Shown here in pieces: positions 21,672 through 32,500 of a DNA stretch of 64,000 nucleotides (positions are counted from its first letter, which is position 1; every line of letters begins with the position of its first letter). This DNA comes from Auricularia sp. M13 (Eukaryota; Basidiomycota; Agaricomycetes; Auriculariales; Auriculariaceae), in NCBI GenBank assembly GCA_037042915.1, contig CM073198.1:310001-374000 (forward strand), in the 5' to 3' direction. The position numbers and the translations under genes are program-made. The notes beneath the pieces are model-generated. The model was not told the DNA's origin. It made no database searches and was given only the letters and a program-made list of their open reading frames with translations.

Positions 21672-24600
21672 AATACTGATCGCTCCCAATGGATGATTAT
21701 CTCACACTAAGCAAGGGAGACGAGGAACTCACCACCGCAAAATTGAGGCAGGCGCAATCGTCTGGCCCAGCCCCAGGCCCCCCGAGAGAGGCAAAGTCGC
21801 AGGGGAGGGTAGCGTACACCGCGTCCGGGATGACGATAAAATGCTACATAGTCAATCAGCAGCGGCACGCGGCACCTGGCCTAGGACAATCCAGACTCAC
21901 CAAACAAGACTGGCAACGCACGCTACGAGGAGCTCAGCGATGTACGACAAGCCCTGCGCTCGACTCACGTAGAGGAAATGGGCATAGCGAGAGAAAGAAA
22001 TAAACTTTGACCTTCGGGTCCGTCCCGAAAACCCTCTGAGGACGCGAGCAATTCTATAGCTACCCTCGCTACACTTCACATAATAAAATGTGGTACACTC
22101 AAGAATCTCACGTACTGAGACTCGTACACGATGAGCACGAATCTGTAAAAGAAAGGATCCTTAAGACCCTCGACGATCCAGATCACTAGATTAGATAACA
22201 GGCTGTCGACCTGGAGATCTTCCAACAGCACGTGATTAACGCCTAAAAAGACCTCCCCCGGCCCTGCCTCGAAAAGGAAAATGATCTACACTGCAAATCA
22301 CGCGCTGAACCAGGCCGACTACGTCAGAGACAACGATCTAATGCTCCCCCCCTTCATGTGTAACGGCTTAATTGGGATTTCCTCGGGCCAAGTCATGCTG
22401 CAAGAAAACACCATGTTTTAAAATTTCGACAAAGCCACCACGAGCCAGATACACCGAATTAAGAAACGGAGTCCGTTACACAGGGAGTCGAGCCACACCG
22501 TTCAAAGCGTACACCAACAGAACTCTATACACCATGCGCGCCACGCCCAACCTCTTTACCACGGAGTCCACGCAATTCACGCGGAAGTCGGCGACGAACT
22601 CCCCTCGCCAGGCGGAGACGATGGACTCCCTCCGGAGCCAGTCTGAACCGCAGCGGAGGCAGCAGCGGCACCGTCGTTCTTCGGCGGCCCAGGCGGCCCC
22701 GGGGGAGGGAAAGCCCCATAGCGAGGAGGCGCGCCGACGACGAAAGAGCTGGGAGGCGCCGAGACCGCATTGCGACGACGCGGAATATCGACAGGTCGGG
22801 ACACAGGGCCCGCTACATAGACGCGAGGCGGTGGACGAAGAGCGGCCGGCATTCCAGACGGGAGCCCCCCGCTCAATCCACTCACCAGCTCCGAAGGCAG
22901 AAGCCGGCTGGAGGGCGCAGGCGCAGGCCGCGCTGGCAGTCCGACCGGCGGCGGAACATATCCGCCGTCAACGGACTCGCAGAGCTCGCAGCCGCCTGGG
23001 TAGGCGACGAGCCCGACCGGGATCTGAATTAACTTCAGAGGTCGCCAAAACGTATGATTTGAATACAACGCACAGTCAGGCACGGCCCGCACTCACAGGG
23101 ACGACGCCCAGGCGCGAGCCCCTGCGCAACACTACGGATGCCGATGCACGGCTTCCGAAACACGTTCACACGATGTCCGTTCTAAACAAATTAGCCAGAA
23201 AAAAGAAGCAATTTGAAAGGAACAACTCACAGGGCAGTACGAGTACGCGCTAACAGATAATCAGCGATATATAGGAAGAAAGGCGACGAGGCGTACGTGG
23301 AGGCGACCCCAGACATGGCGTAGTGCGGACCTGTGAGATGGAGGAACCTAGACGTCGCCAGAGCATGAGCTTTATAGCACGCAGCAAAAAAACCGCGCTC
23401 ACCTGCCAGACAAAGCGAGCGCGACAACGACGACGAGATCCACATCCCCGCAGTACAGCTGCATACGCACTCACCAAACTCTACCATTCTCTGAGCGCAA
23501 GGCGAACGCGCGCCCCCCTCCCCCTAATATGTTCTCTGGTCTGCATGCACGCGAAGCAGGGAGCAGGCGCAGCAAGGCCAACCCCAGAACGAGGCCACCG
23601 GGTTCGAATGCTACGCCCAGGCTGCTCCGAATCTATAGCAGAACAGTGTCAAAATGTCAGCGAAAGACGCGCAGATGCGTGAGGCAATAGCAGATGAGCC
23701 GCGACACGCACCAACGACGACATCGCCAACGGAATGACTCTACGAGTGAAAGCAAGCGGCACGTACCTCGTCAGCTCCATAGAAATAAGTGAGCGAAGAT
23801 CTGGCCAACATGCGCGCACGGCGAGGACGACGATCAAGGCCCAAAGCAGGCCGGCCACTCCATCATAAACGGAGGGTTCCTCGGGGCTCGTGGAGAAAGA
23901 CGGATGACGGCGAGAGCGCACAGATGAGCTCGTTGAAAAGGACGAGTGCAAAGCCGTAGTCAATCCCGGAAGTGCGCGATGATGGGAGAAAGAAAAGAGC
24001 TACACAGCAAATGTGCCCCCCAGCCGGCCGACAAATGCTCCCCTCGGTCTCTATAACTGCCACCTATTCGGGTAGCCAGGGCCGGAAAGAACGTGCGGAT
24101 ACCATGACCCAGAATAGGGAGAAAGACGGCACATGGTCCACCCCCACGCCAAATCGAGACCCGGGCCAACAAATGCAGGGTCGCGAGATAAGAAGCCCAT
24201 CCTCACCCCCAAACGCACGGTGAGGGTTCTGAAACACGTGTATTATCCGCAATCTAATCAAACGCTGCCCCGAGCAGAGAGTGAGCCTCTTTTCTTCATA
24301 ATAAGGACGATAAAGTCAACGAAACACGCACAAGGCTGTAACCACCCGGCCCAAAACCGGAATCAGAGACCGCACATGGCCGGCCCGGCTCGCCGAATAA
24401 GCGGTCGGCCGGACAAGGCGAGAAGGCCGCAAATTAGCCGGCTAGCGCTGCCCGCAAAGAAGACACCCGGCGACGACAACGGGCGATAAAAATGTCGCCC
24501 CGACTCGAGATAAAAACTTAAAATAAGACAAAGCCGAGAAGTAAATAGAAAAGACTAACCCGAGTGCAAAAAGAGCATCGACACTCTGCGGCGTGCCCAC

Positions 24601-25537
24601 CGTTCAGGCAATGCTCCGAGTTACACCAAATAGGGCGGAGCACTACGGGCGTAACTGATGGTCGACACTTCACGACACCCCGGTAAATCAGAAAAAGGGA
24701 AAAAAAATCACCCAGAGCAACCTATACCTGGCAAGTGCTATACACATCGATCCTGCAAACTATTAGAGGGCGATGGGGCTATGTCAAGACTCACGGGACA
24801 AAGCGACACATGATACCCAAATCAAATAACAAAGCTCCTGTGATCCTATCACCATCGGAAATGAGCCAGCTTTAAATACCAAAAGGCCGAGGTGAGAAGC
24901 GCATCCGCCTCCCCCTACGCCCCCAGGGTGAGGCAAGGCAATGGGGCAAAACTGCACGACGGAGATGAAGGTGCGATGAGCGTGACTAAGACCGCGACGC
25001 CAACACGCAGCAAGTGCACCCATACGGCTACACGAACTCCATTGTCGCCTGAGACTAAGCCACCCTCATCACACATCCAACTAGGAACATGGGGCGCCTA
25101 GGGATTCGCGACTTCCTGAGACAGCTCTTCCCTCAACATACACCTAGTCAGGGAGACAGAGCGCCAAAGGATTCGCGAACGCCAGAGGATTCGCGAATGC
25201 CCAAAACCCGATCACCCTCCCATCACCCACAACAGATGAAATGAGGCGCCCAGGAGTTTCGCAAACGCCTGAGACTAAGCCACCCCCTCCCATACACCCA
25301 AGCAGGGATATAAGGCGCCCGAGGATTCGCGAATGCCCAAAACACTCCACCCCCTCCACTCTCACCACAAACGACCTGAAGCAACGTCCCAATCGCCAGA
25401 AGGCCAAGACGACCTCAGGCGAAGAGGTCCTCGGCTAACAAACCAGCCCGCCACAGCGCCAACGCCAAACCGAGGCTACCAGTCAACGAACTCGCCCACC
25501 CCCCACGGCAACACACAAACCCACCCCACAGCCAAAG
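21672..25537 (+). promoter_or_regulatory. LINE1 long 5' region, mostly non-coding
   Basis: There are nearly 3.9 kb before the first plausible LINE1 ORF. ORFs here are short and of skewed composition; those at 22372-23253 (+) and 22577-24063 (-) have no recognised domain. On the minus strand several GTGAGT/CAG pairs flank open stretches (see findings). The region probably contains the internal promoter of LINE1. Confidence 0.4.
25040..25345 (+). repeat. Degenerate direct repeats in the LINE1 5' region
   Basis: Five copies of a core like GGCGCC.AGGATTCGCGAA.GCC occur near 25103, 25161, 25185, 25245 and 25315. Two longer units also share CCTGAGACTAAGCCACC. The ATTCGCGAAT core is palindromic. 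The copies resemble the promoter monomers of some LINE 5' UTRs. Confidence 0.7.
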
Positions 25538-26020
25538 ATGCTCGAGCACCACACACAAATAGAATCTCGGCCTGAGAGCCAACTCAGCAGGTCGCCAACG
25601 CCGACGTGGAACACCACCCCACGCGACGCGTTACCTGCGAAAGAAAACAACGGAGCAGCGCCGACACCAAGAGGACGTAGCGGAACCCATGACGCCCAGG
25701 AGAAGTCGAACGACCCCCGAGAGAGCGAAGACAACACCGGGATACCCCGTGCCTGCCCAGCACCGCCCATCACCTCAAGAAGCATCCGGGTCGCAGCTGA
25801 CATAAACACAGTACACCTCTCGATCCCGCCCAAACCGGCAACACCGTACCAGCGCAACACACGCTTCGAATGTAAAGGCTGCCGGAGAACATGGACACAG
25901 AGGCATAGGCGAGAACAGCACTGGGCGGGCAACCCAGCATGCGAAAGAAAGCACGCGGAGAGCGTTGATGGCACATACCTGGCGATTGACTATAACAAAA
26001 GCGCGCGTAGACGCAGGTAG
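25538..26020 (+). CDS. Possible small LINE1 ORF with a C2HC-like zinc finger
   Basis: A 160-codon ORF begins at ATG 25538. Most of it is Pro/Thr/Arg-rich. Near the C-terminus is FECKGCRRTWTQRHRREQHW followed by AGNPAC, a C-x2-C...H...C arrangement like a classical zinc finger with Trp at the hydrophobic position. It lies upstream of ORF1. It could be a separate LINE1 protein or an ORF arising by chance in the leader. Confidence 0.4.
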   Translation: MLEHHTQIESRPESQLSRSPTPTWNTTPRDALPAKENNGAAPTPRGRSGTHDAQEKSNDPRESEDNTGIPRACPAPPITSRSIRVAADINTVHLSIPPKPATPYQRNTRFECKGCRRTWTQRHRREQHWAGNPACERKHAESVDGTYLAIDYNKSARRRR

Positions 26021-26665
26021 AGAGCACAATAAATACGAGCCGGATCAAGGCCATATAAAGGCCCACTGCACACTCCCCTCGAGCCCCGAGAACGCTCAAT
26101 TCGCCAGTGCATAGCCAAGGTACCTCTAGCAACCACAGATCCCGAAGGCACCTAAACACCAGATCAAGGGGCATTTATGAATCAGCCCAGAAAAGCACAG
26201 CACAGACGACCCAGATCGCGCCACCTCCCGAGTAAATAAATGAGCCGAGCGCGCGCCGCCCTGACATCACGCAAATCGCGCGAGCACGCTCGGAACCACC
26301 CTGAACCCACCGGGCTGACACCAAGGGCACCAAGTACCGCCCAAGACATAAATCCACGGAGTGCAGGCGGGTGACATCGCCGACAATGTGTAAGATAGGG
26401 ATCACGCTCAGAGAGAAATACAATCTCCGACCCAACCTCCCTGAATGCGCTGCCGATCCGTCAACCATATCAATTCACGTTCACCGACCGCCACACGACA
26501 AGGTAGTCATAGAAGGGCTTCGATGATTCGGGCAGGGTACGCGAATCACTCACAGCCCAAGAAGGCGCAACCTCAGGATCCTCACATACAGAAAGGACCA
26601 GAAACGACACCAGCGCCAGCAAAACAGGACACAACCCTGACACCCAGCCCCTTCACCCAGTCATA
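26021..26665 (+). other. LINE1 leader immediately upstream of ORF1
   Basis: 645 bp without a convincing ORF on the plus strand. No recognisable motif was seen. Confidence 0.4.
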
Positions 26666-28897
26666 TTGCCAATAGAAAAAAGCAATAAGGGCACCCAAGC
26701 CCTACGCTCCAACCACCCTCTCCTGCCCGCCAACCACACCATCCCCGCACCCACGAGTACCCGGAGCGACGCGCTCGACCACAAAATACCGAGCTCCAAT
26801 GGAGCCTGGTACGTATGCGCGCCGGCAAGCGTCCACAGCCCACCTAACGGGAACGCAGAGATGATCCTCGTGCCAGCCACAGCCCAAGAGACACAGGCGG
26901 CCGCACACGGAGCTGCAGAACTAGAAACCACGACAGCAGCCCCCCATCGCATCTCGTCGCCAACTCCACCGCCCGCAGGCCACGCAGACTTCTCCCCACT
27001 ACGCCCAGCCGTAACTCGCACCGCGGACGACGCGGCCACCCCAGGCGACAGAGCCGAGCGCCACGCCGCCGAAGACGGTCGACGAAACCGCCGGAGGGTT
27101 GACATCACGGACACGAGTGATACGGAATGGCCCCCACTCCCCTCAGCTACGCGCGCGCAACCAGGAACTACACAAAACGTTCCACACCCACCAGCCGCCC
27201 TGCAGCCGAACCGCCCGCTCGCCCGCTCACGCCGCCCGCCCCAAAACCCTAATAGGTCCCTCCCGCCCATCCCTACAGCAGAACCCGACCGCCCACGTAG
27301 CGCGATGCCTGAAGGCGTCACCGGGCTAGGCCTCGTCGGACAGCACCACCGCCCCCTCGCCTCCTCAAACGTCTGGGCCAACATACAGGCCTCAGAGCCG
27401 CCAAAACACCGGCGCCTCAGCATGCTCGCTCCCGCCGCACCCACGCCACACGAGATTGCCGCTCCCAGGCCGATCCGCGACATGGCCCCTCTGCTGAAAA
27501 CGATGTTCTCCAACGACATCGACCCCCTCGCCGACCCCGCGGACGACCCAAACGGCGTATTCGAGCAACCAGACAGGCAAGCGTCGCCGACTCCGCGCCG
27601 TGTCAAACACACCGTCGACCGCACCGGAGCAGCCCTAGCACCCATCCATCGCCTGAACCCCACGACCCGTCCCACCGCCGCGAGCGCCCTACCAGAACGC
27701 TCCCCTACAGAGCGACCTCCGCGAGCACCAGCTCTTTTGGGTATGGACGTCGATGACCCCATCACGGACGGCGAAGCAGACAGCGACGACCAAGGCCCTC
27801 GCGGCCACACTGGCCCCTTACGCGAAGACGAAGACAGGTCCCGCGAGTCGGACAGCGCCTCAGACTTCGACTCCGACGAGGCGGAGGACACCGAGGATGA
27901 AGAAGGCGACGACGACTTCGAGCTCCATCCAGCCTTCAACAACAGAACGGTCCACGTCGCATCCAACGGGAACAACCGCCGTATCGACGGCATGCTCGCC
28001 GGAGCCCACCTCGCCAACCTCTGCCCGAACCAGCGCGAAGCCTGGACGGCTCACAAGAAGCCGAAGGCCATCTTCATCTACGACAGCATCGAAGGCCAAG
28101 ACCCAGCAGCCATGCACCCGCTCGCGGTGATCAAGAAGCTCACCAAGTCCTTTCGCGGGGCCTTCCCAGACAGCAAGGCACAAATCACACGCGCCGAGAC
28201 CGACCCGCGCAGCACCAAGCCCATACGCAAGAATACATTCCTCCTCACAGGAATCTCGCGCGACGAGGAAGACGCTATATGCCACCGCCGCCACTACGTC
28301 GTCGATACCGCCAGCATCACAACTTTCCGCTTCACGCTGCTCGCCTCGCCACACCTCGGCACCATCACGAACACAGAGCTGCGCGGTGCGCACATTCGCG
28401 AGAGCCTCAAACCGTCTTGGGAAGCCGACGAAAAGTTTCGCGCGCCTTTCGAGAAGTTCGCCGCGCGCAACAAGATTTCGACAGTTGACCTCATCCGCGC
28501 CTTCCTGGACTCGATCTCCATCCGCACGCTTGCCATCACAGCCAGCAAAGAGTCCATAAAAGAATACAACATCTACGGCGACGTCGACTTCCTCCCGAAC
28601 GACCTCATCACCGAACTGCGCGAGGCAATCAGCAACATCACAATTCGCCACCCCTTCAAAGGACACGGACGAATTCGAAAACAAGTACGTCTATGCTCAA
28701 TTTGCGGGAGTGACGGCCACCCGACCGGTAAATGCTCGGCGACGAAGGTCGAGGGCTGGACGAACGTGACCCAGGCGCTAACGATGACCAACGCCAACGC
28801 TTCCTCTTCGAACGGTCGCCGTGGACCAAACGGCGGCCCCCCGCGCGGAACTGCTAACAAGGGTCCCAGGAACAACGCGCGTGGTCGCGCGTTCTGA
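26666..28897 (+). CDS. LINE1 ORF1: gag-like RNA-binding protein
   Basis: A single 743-codon ORF. The N-terminal half is Pro/Ala/Arg-rich and probably disordered. An acidic Asp/Glu stretch (about residues 370-425) is followed by a folded region (IFIYDSIEGQDP ... GHGRIRKQVRL). A CCHC zinc knuckle, CSICGSDGHPTGKC, lies at about residues 676-690, and the tail is rich in Asn, Gly and Arg. ORF1 proteins coat LINE RNA and help target-primed reverse transcription. The start could be somewhat downstream because the first 60 residues have no landmark. ORF2 begins 622 bp later. Confidence 0.85.
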   Translation: MPIEKSNKGTQALRSNHPLLPANHTIPAPTSTRSDALDHKIPSSNGAWYVCAPASVHSPPNGNAEMILVPATAQETQAAAHGAAELETTTAAPHRISSPTPPPAGHADFSPLRPAVTRTADDAATPGDRAERHAAEDGRRNRRRVDITDTSDTEWPPLPSATRAQPGTTQNVPHPPAALQPNRPLARSRRPPQNPNRSLPPIPTAEPDRPRSAMPEGVTGLGLVGQHHRPLASSNVWANIQASEPPKHRRLSMLAPAAPTPHEIAAPRPIRDMAPLLKTMFSNDIDPLADPADDPNGVFEQPDRQASPTPRRVKHTVDRTGAALAPIHRLNPTTRPTAASALPERSPTERPPRAPALLGMDVDDPITDGEADSDDQGPRGHTGPLREDEDRSRESDSASDFDSDEAEDTEDEEGDDDFELHPAFNNRTVHVASNGNNRRIDGMLAGAHLANLCPNQREAWTAHKKPKAIFIYDSIEGQDPAAMHPLAVIKKLTKSFRGAFPDSKAQITRAETDPRSTKPIRKNTFLLTGISRDEEDAICHRRHYVVDTASITTFRFTLLASPHLGTITNTELRGAHIRESLKPSWEADEKFRAPFEKFAARNKISTVDLIRAFLDSISIRTLAITASKESIKEYNIYGDVDFLPNDLITELREAISNITIRHPFKGHGRIRKQVRLCSICGSDGHPTGKCSATKVEGWTNVTQALTMTNANASSSNGRRGPNGGPPRGTANKGPRNNARGRAF

Positions 28898-29519
28898 AAC
28901 ACGAGACGCGCAACAACCACCACCACAACCAACACGCGCGCACACCCCACCCCTCGCCCCACCCTACCCAATTTGACACGCTATAGACATCCCAGAATCC
29001 CATCATCTTGAGAACACGGTAGCCGCTACCCACTCCTCCCCCAGATTTTCTCCCCCACCCCGCGCGGACTATCCCCCCCTCGTATGCTTCTTGGCCAACA
29101 CCCCCTCAAAATAGACCAACCCCCCTCACGCTCAGACTTCTTGATAACCTGAACAATCCCGCGCTCCCCCCACTCACATACATCGAGTACGAAATAGTCT
29201 TTGCGATGCCTAAATACACATCCCATGCGCGTCGACAACCCTTCGAACCGGCATAAGAGTACCGACGCACCATATAGCTACGCACAATCTCAGCTAGTGC
29301 CCGCCAAAGCCCAATATACCGGCTCGTGAGCACGGGAAAGCCGAGGCGGTAAGCGGTGATCTATTGAGATCAGGGACTGCCCGCGCGGAGACGCTTAAGC
29401 AACCCCGGAAGCAGCGAAGTCCGGACTTTGCTGTTAGTAGGGCGCGCATTGTCCCCCGCGCTGACCGGTAAAGTCAGCTATGCCCAACTGGTGCACTGGC
29501 CAGTTTAGCGAATACAGCA
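28898..29519 (+). other. Inter-ORF region of LINE1
   Basis: 622 bp without a plausible gene. A GC-rich part (about 29330-29510) could fold, but no known structured RNA was recognised. How ORF2 is translated is not clear from the sequence. Confidence 0.4.
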
Positions 29520-32500
29520 GTGCAACCCAACTCTAACACTCACCCAACCCACCCAACGGCAACCAGCAACCGGCAGGCCTCCTCGTCCCCCCAAGCTGGA
29601 CCCGCGGAGCGTACTACCGCCGCTCGGCGAGAGAATGAGAGCTTGGTGGGCCACGGCAGCGGTACGACCCCAACTGACTCAGGTCGCGAAGACCCCTCGG
29701 GTCCACTTCCCGACCCTCCCCCAGAACAAAATACCCGCGACGACGCGAGACCCACACCGTCCAGCGATGCATGGCTACGCACACCATCCCCAATCACACA
29801 GCGAACACTCCATCGCCCCAATCCACAATCCGACCCAGATATCGACGGGCGCGCGTCAAGCTCGGAAACTATCCCTTCCCCGAGGCGAGAACCCTCCAAC
29901 GGGAAAAAAAAGACCAGATCTGCCATGACAGTCGCCTCCGAGAACATTAAAGGTAGAGGTGCACAACACATCGCTGGTAGTCTTAAATGGAAAAAGCTTG
30001 CCGATGACATCGCACGCTGCAAAATCGCAATCTTCGCAATCCAAGAATCACACCTAAACGAGAACCATGTGCAAGACATACAGCTCTTCTATGACCACCT
30101 CCAGGTGGAAAACACAGCCCTGCCAGCAAACCCCACGGGCGCAGGTGGGGTGGCGATCATCTTCAACAAAAGGCTCACCAACTACGAGTCTATCTCATCA
30201 CGCGTACTAATCCCAGGCAGAGCTATCATGGCCAACCTCGAATGGCACCGTGGCACCCCCCTCTCAATCCTAGCCGTCTATGCGCCCACAGACAAGCGAG
30301 AAAACCGCCAATTCTGGACGGACCTACACACGGAGATCCAGACACTCCCAACGAATGTCCGCCGCCCGGACATCCTCCTAGGAGACTTTAACTTTGTGGA
30401 GGATGCGATAGACCGCTTCCCAGCGGCCCTGTCCCCAATAGACTCCCCACAATCCTTCGCCGAACTCAAACGACTACTAAAAGTTAAAGACGGCTGGCGC
30501 ACAACCTTCCCGACATCCACAGAATGGTCATGGCGAAACTCCCAACACACGGCCATGTCCAGAATAGACAGAATATACGTCTCTCGTCCCCTGCTACAGG
30601 CCAGCAGGAAATGGAGAATTCAAATCTCAGATCTTAACACAGACGACCATAGTCGCATATACGCTGAAATCACGAATCCATACCTTCCCGAAATAGGGCC
30701 AGGCCGCTGGACAATGCACGAACCCCTCATAAGGGACCGTACCTTTATGAATAAAGTGAATACATACGGAAAACAAGCCACGGCCGAACTAAATCAGGTG
30801 CAAAGCTCTGGAAGAACGGACTCTGAAAATGCACAATTGATCTGGAAATCTTTCAAAGATAAAGTGATAACGGCTGCCAAACAACGGGAGCGGGAAAAAA
30901 AGTGCGCTGCACGCACGACCATGACCCAAGCCGCTACAGAACGCGAACTCGCCAAACAAGAACTCACCGCGGCAACTCCCGGAGAGGCCCTAGACGCCGC
31001 ACGCGACCGATTCCGAACCGCCGAGACGAAACTAAACGACATACAACATAGCAACCACGTCCGGTCGTTTGCATACCGCTCCGCACGCGCCTGGGCCGAG
31101 GGAGAGACTCTACGAAAATCCTGGTTCAACTGGGTGAAGACACAGAAGCCAAAAGACGTGATACACAGCCTAGCCAACCCGGAGGGCCACCCTCACTCAC
31201 ACACCAACAGCTCGAAAGGCATGGCTGAGCTCGCCAAGAACTACCATGACGGAATACAAAGCCGTGACCTCGACGACGACCCCGAACCCCGAACAGCCGC
31301 CCTCGAATTCACGCTAGCGCACATACCACAGAAGATCTCCGCACCGGACGCTGAAGAAATGTCCAACCCCATATCTCACGCGGAAGTAAGCGAAGCTATC
31401 CGCAACGCAAAACGAGGATCAGCAGCAGGAGTAGACGGCCTGATCTACGAACTCTGGAAAGAACTGCTTAGATTCCATAATATGACCAAAGATAGAGAAT
31501 CCCCATGGTTCGACATCTCAGCATTAATGACCGCATACTTCCGTGACATCGAGGATCACGGGATCGTAAAAGACTCCTCCTTTGCGGACGGCTGGCTATG
31601 CCCCCTGTATAAGAAAGGCGACAGGGACAAGATTGAAAACTACCGCCCGATAACACTACTGAACACTGACTACAAAATCTTCACAAAGGCCATCGCCACA
31701 AAACTCGCGCGCATTGCCCCTAAATTAATCCACGAGGCACAAGCTGGCTTCGTCAAAGGCAGAAGTATCACAAACCATACAAAAATATCCTCCCTGATGC
31801 TAGACTACGCCGAAGCCCTCGAAGCAAACGGAGCGATAGTCGCACTCGACCAAGAGAAAGCGTACGACAGAATCCGTCACGATTACCTTCAAGAGGTCCT
31901 TCGAGCTTTCCAATTCCCACAACGGTTCATCCAAACAGTGAAAACGCTCTACGAGAATGCCAACACATCCGTTATGATAAATGGCTTCCTGAGCTCTAAG
32001 TTCCAGGTGACGCGCGGAGTAAGACAAGGAGACCCCCTCTCCTGCCTACTCTTCAACCTCGCAATAGAACCGCTATCGGTCATACTACGAAACTCAACCC
32101 TACGAGGTTACTCCATACAAGGACTGCAATACAAGCTGATTGCAACCCTATACGCCGATGACACAACAGTCTACCTTAACGAGAACGACTCGTTTACTGC
32201 ACTGACCACCCTCCTAGACAAGTGGTGCAAAGCATCCGGCGCAAAATTCAATACGGGGAAAACGGAAATAATCCCTCTTGGCTCCCACGCCTACCGAACA
32301 ACTCTCACTACATCACGCCGGCTAAACCCGACGGCTGATACCTTCCCACACGGCATTCACATAGCTGCGGACGGCGAAGTAACCCGTATACTGGGCACAT
32401 GGCCAGGGAACAAAGTAAACAACGTCAACGCGTGGTCACTGATCAACGATAGGATCTCCGACAAATTCGACAGATGGGAAAAAAAACGCCCCTCCCTCAG

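Noticed and set aside
22372-23253. 293-codon plus-strand ORF in the LINE1 leader as a gene
   Set aside because: Arg/Gln-rich translation with shadow-like composition. The minus strand reads more protein-like there, and no domain was recognised.
29330-29510. tRNA or other structured RNA gene between the LINE1 ORFs
   Set aside because: GC-rich with some pairing, but no tRNA T-loop/anticodon pattern or known RNA motif could be identified.
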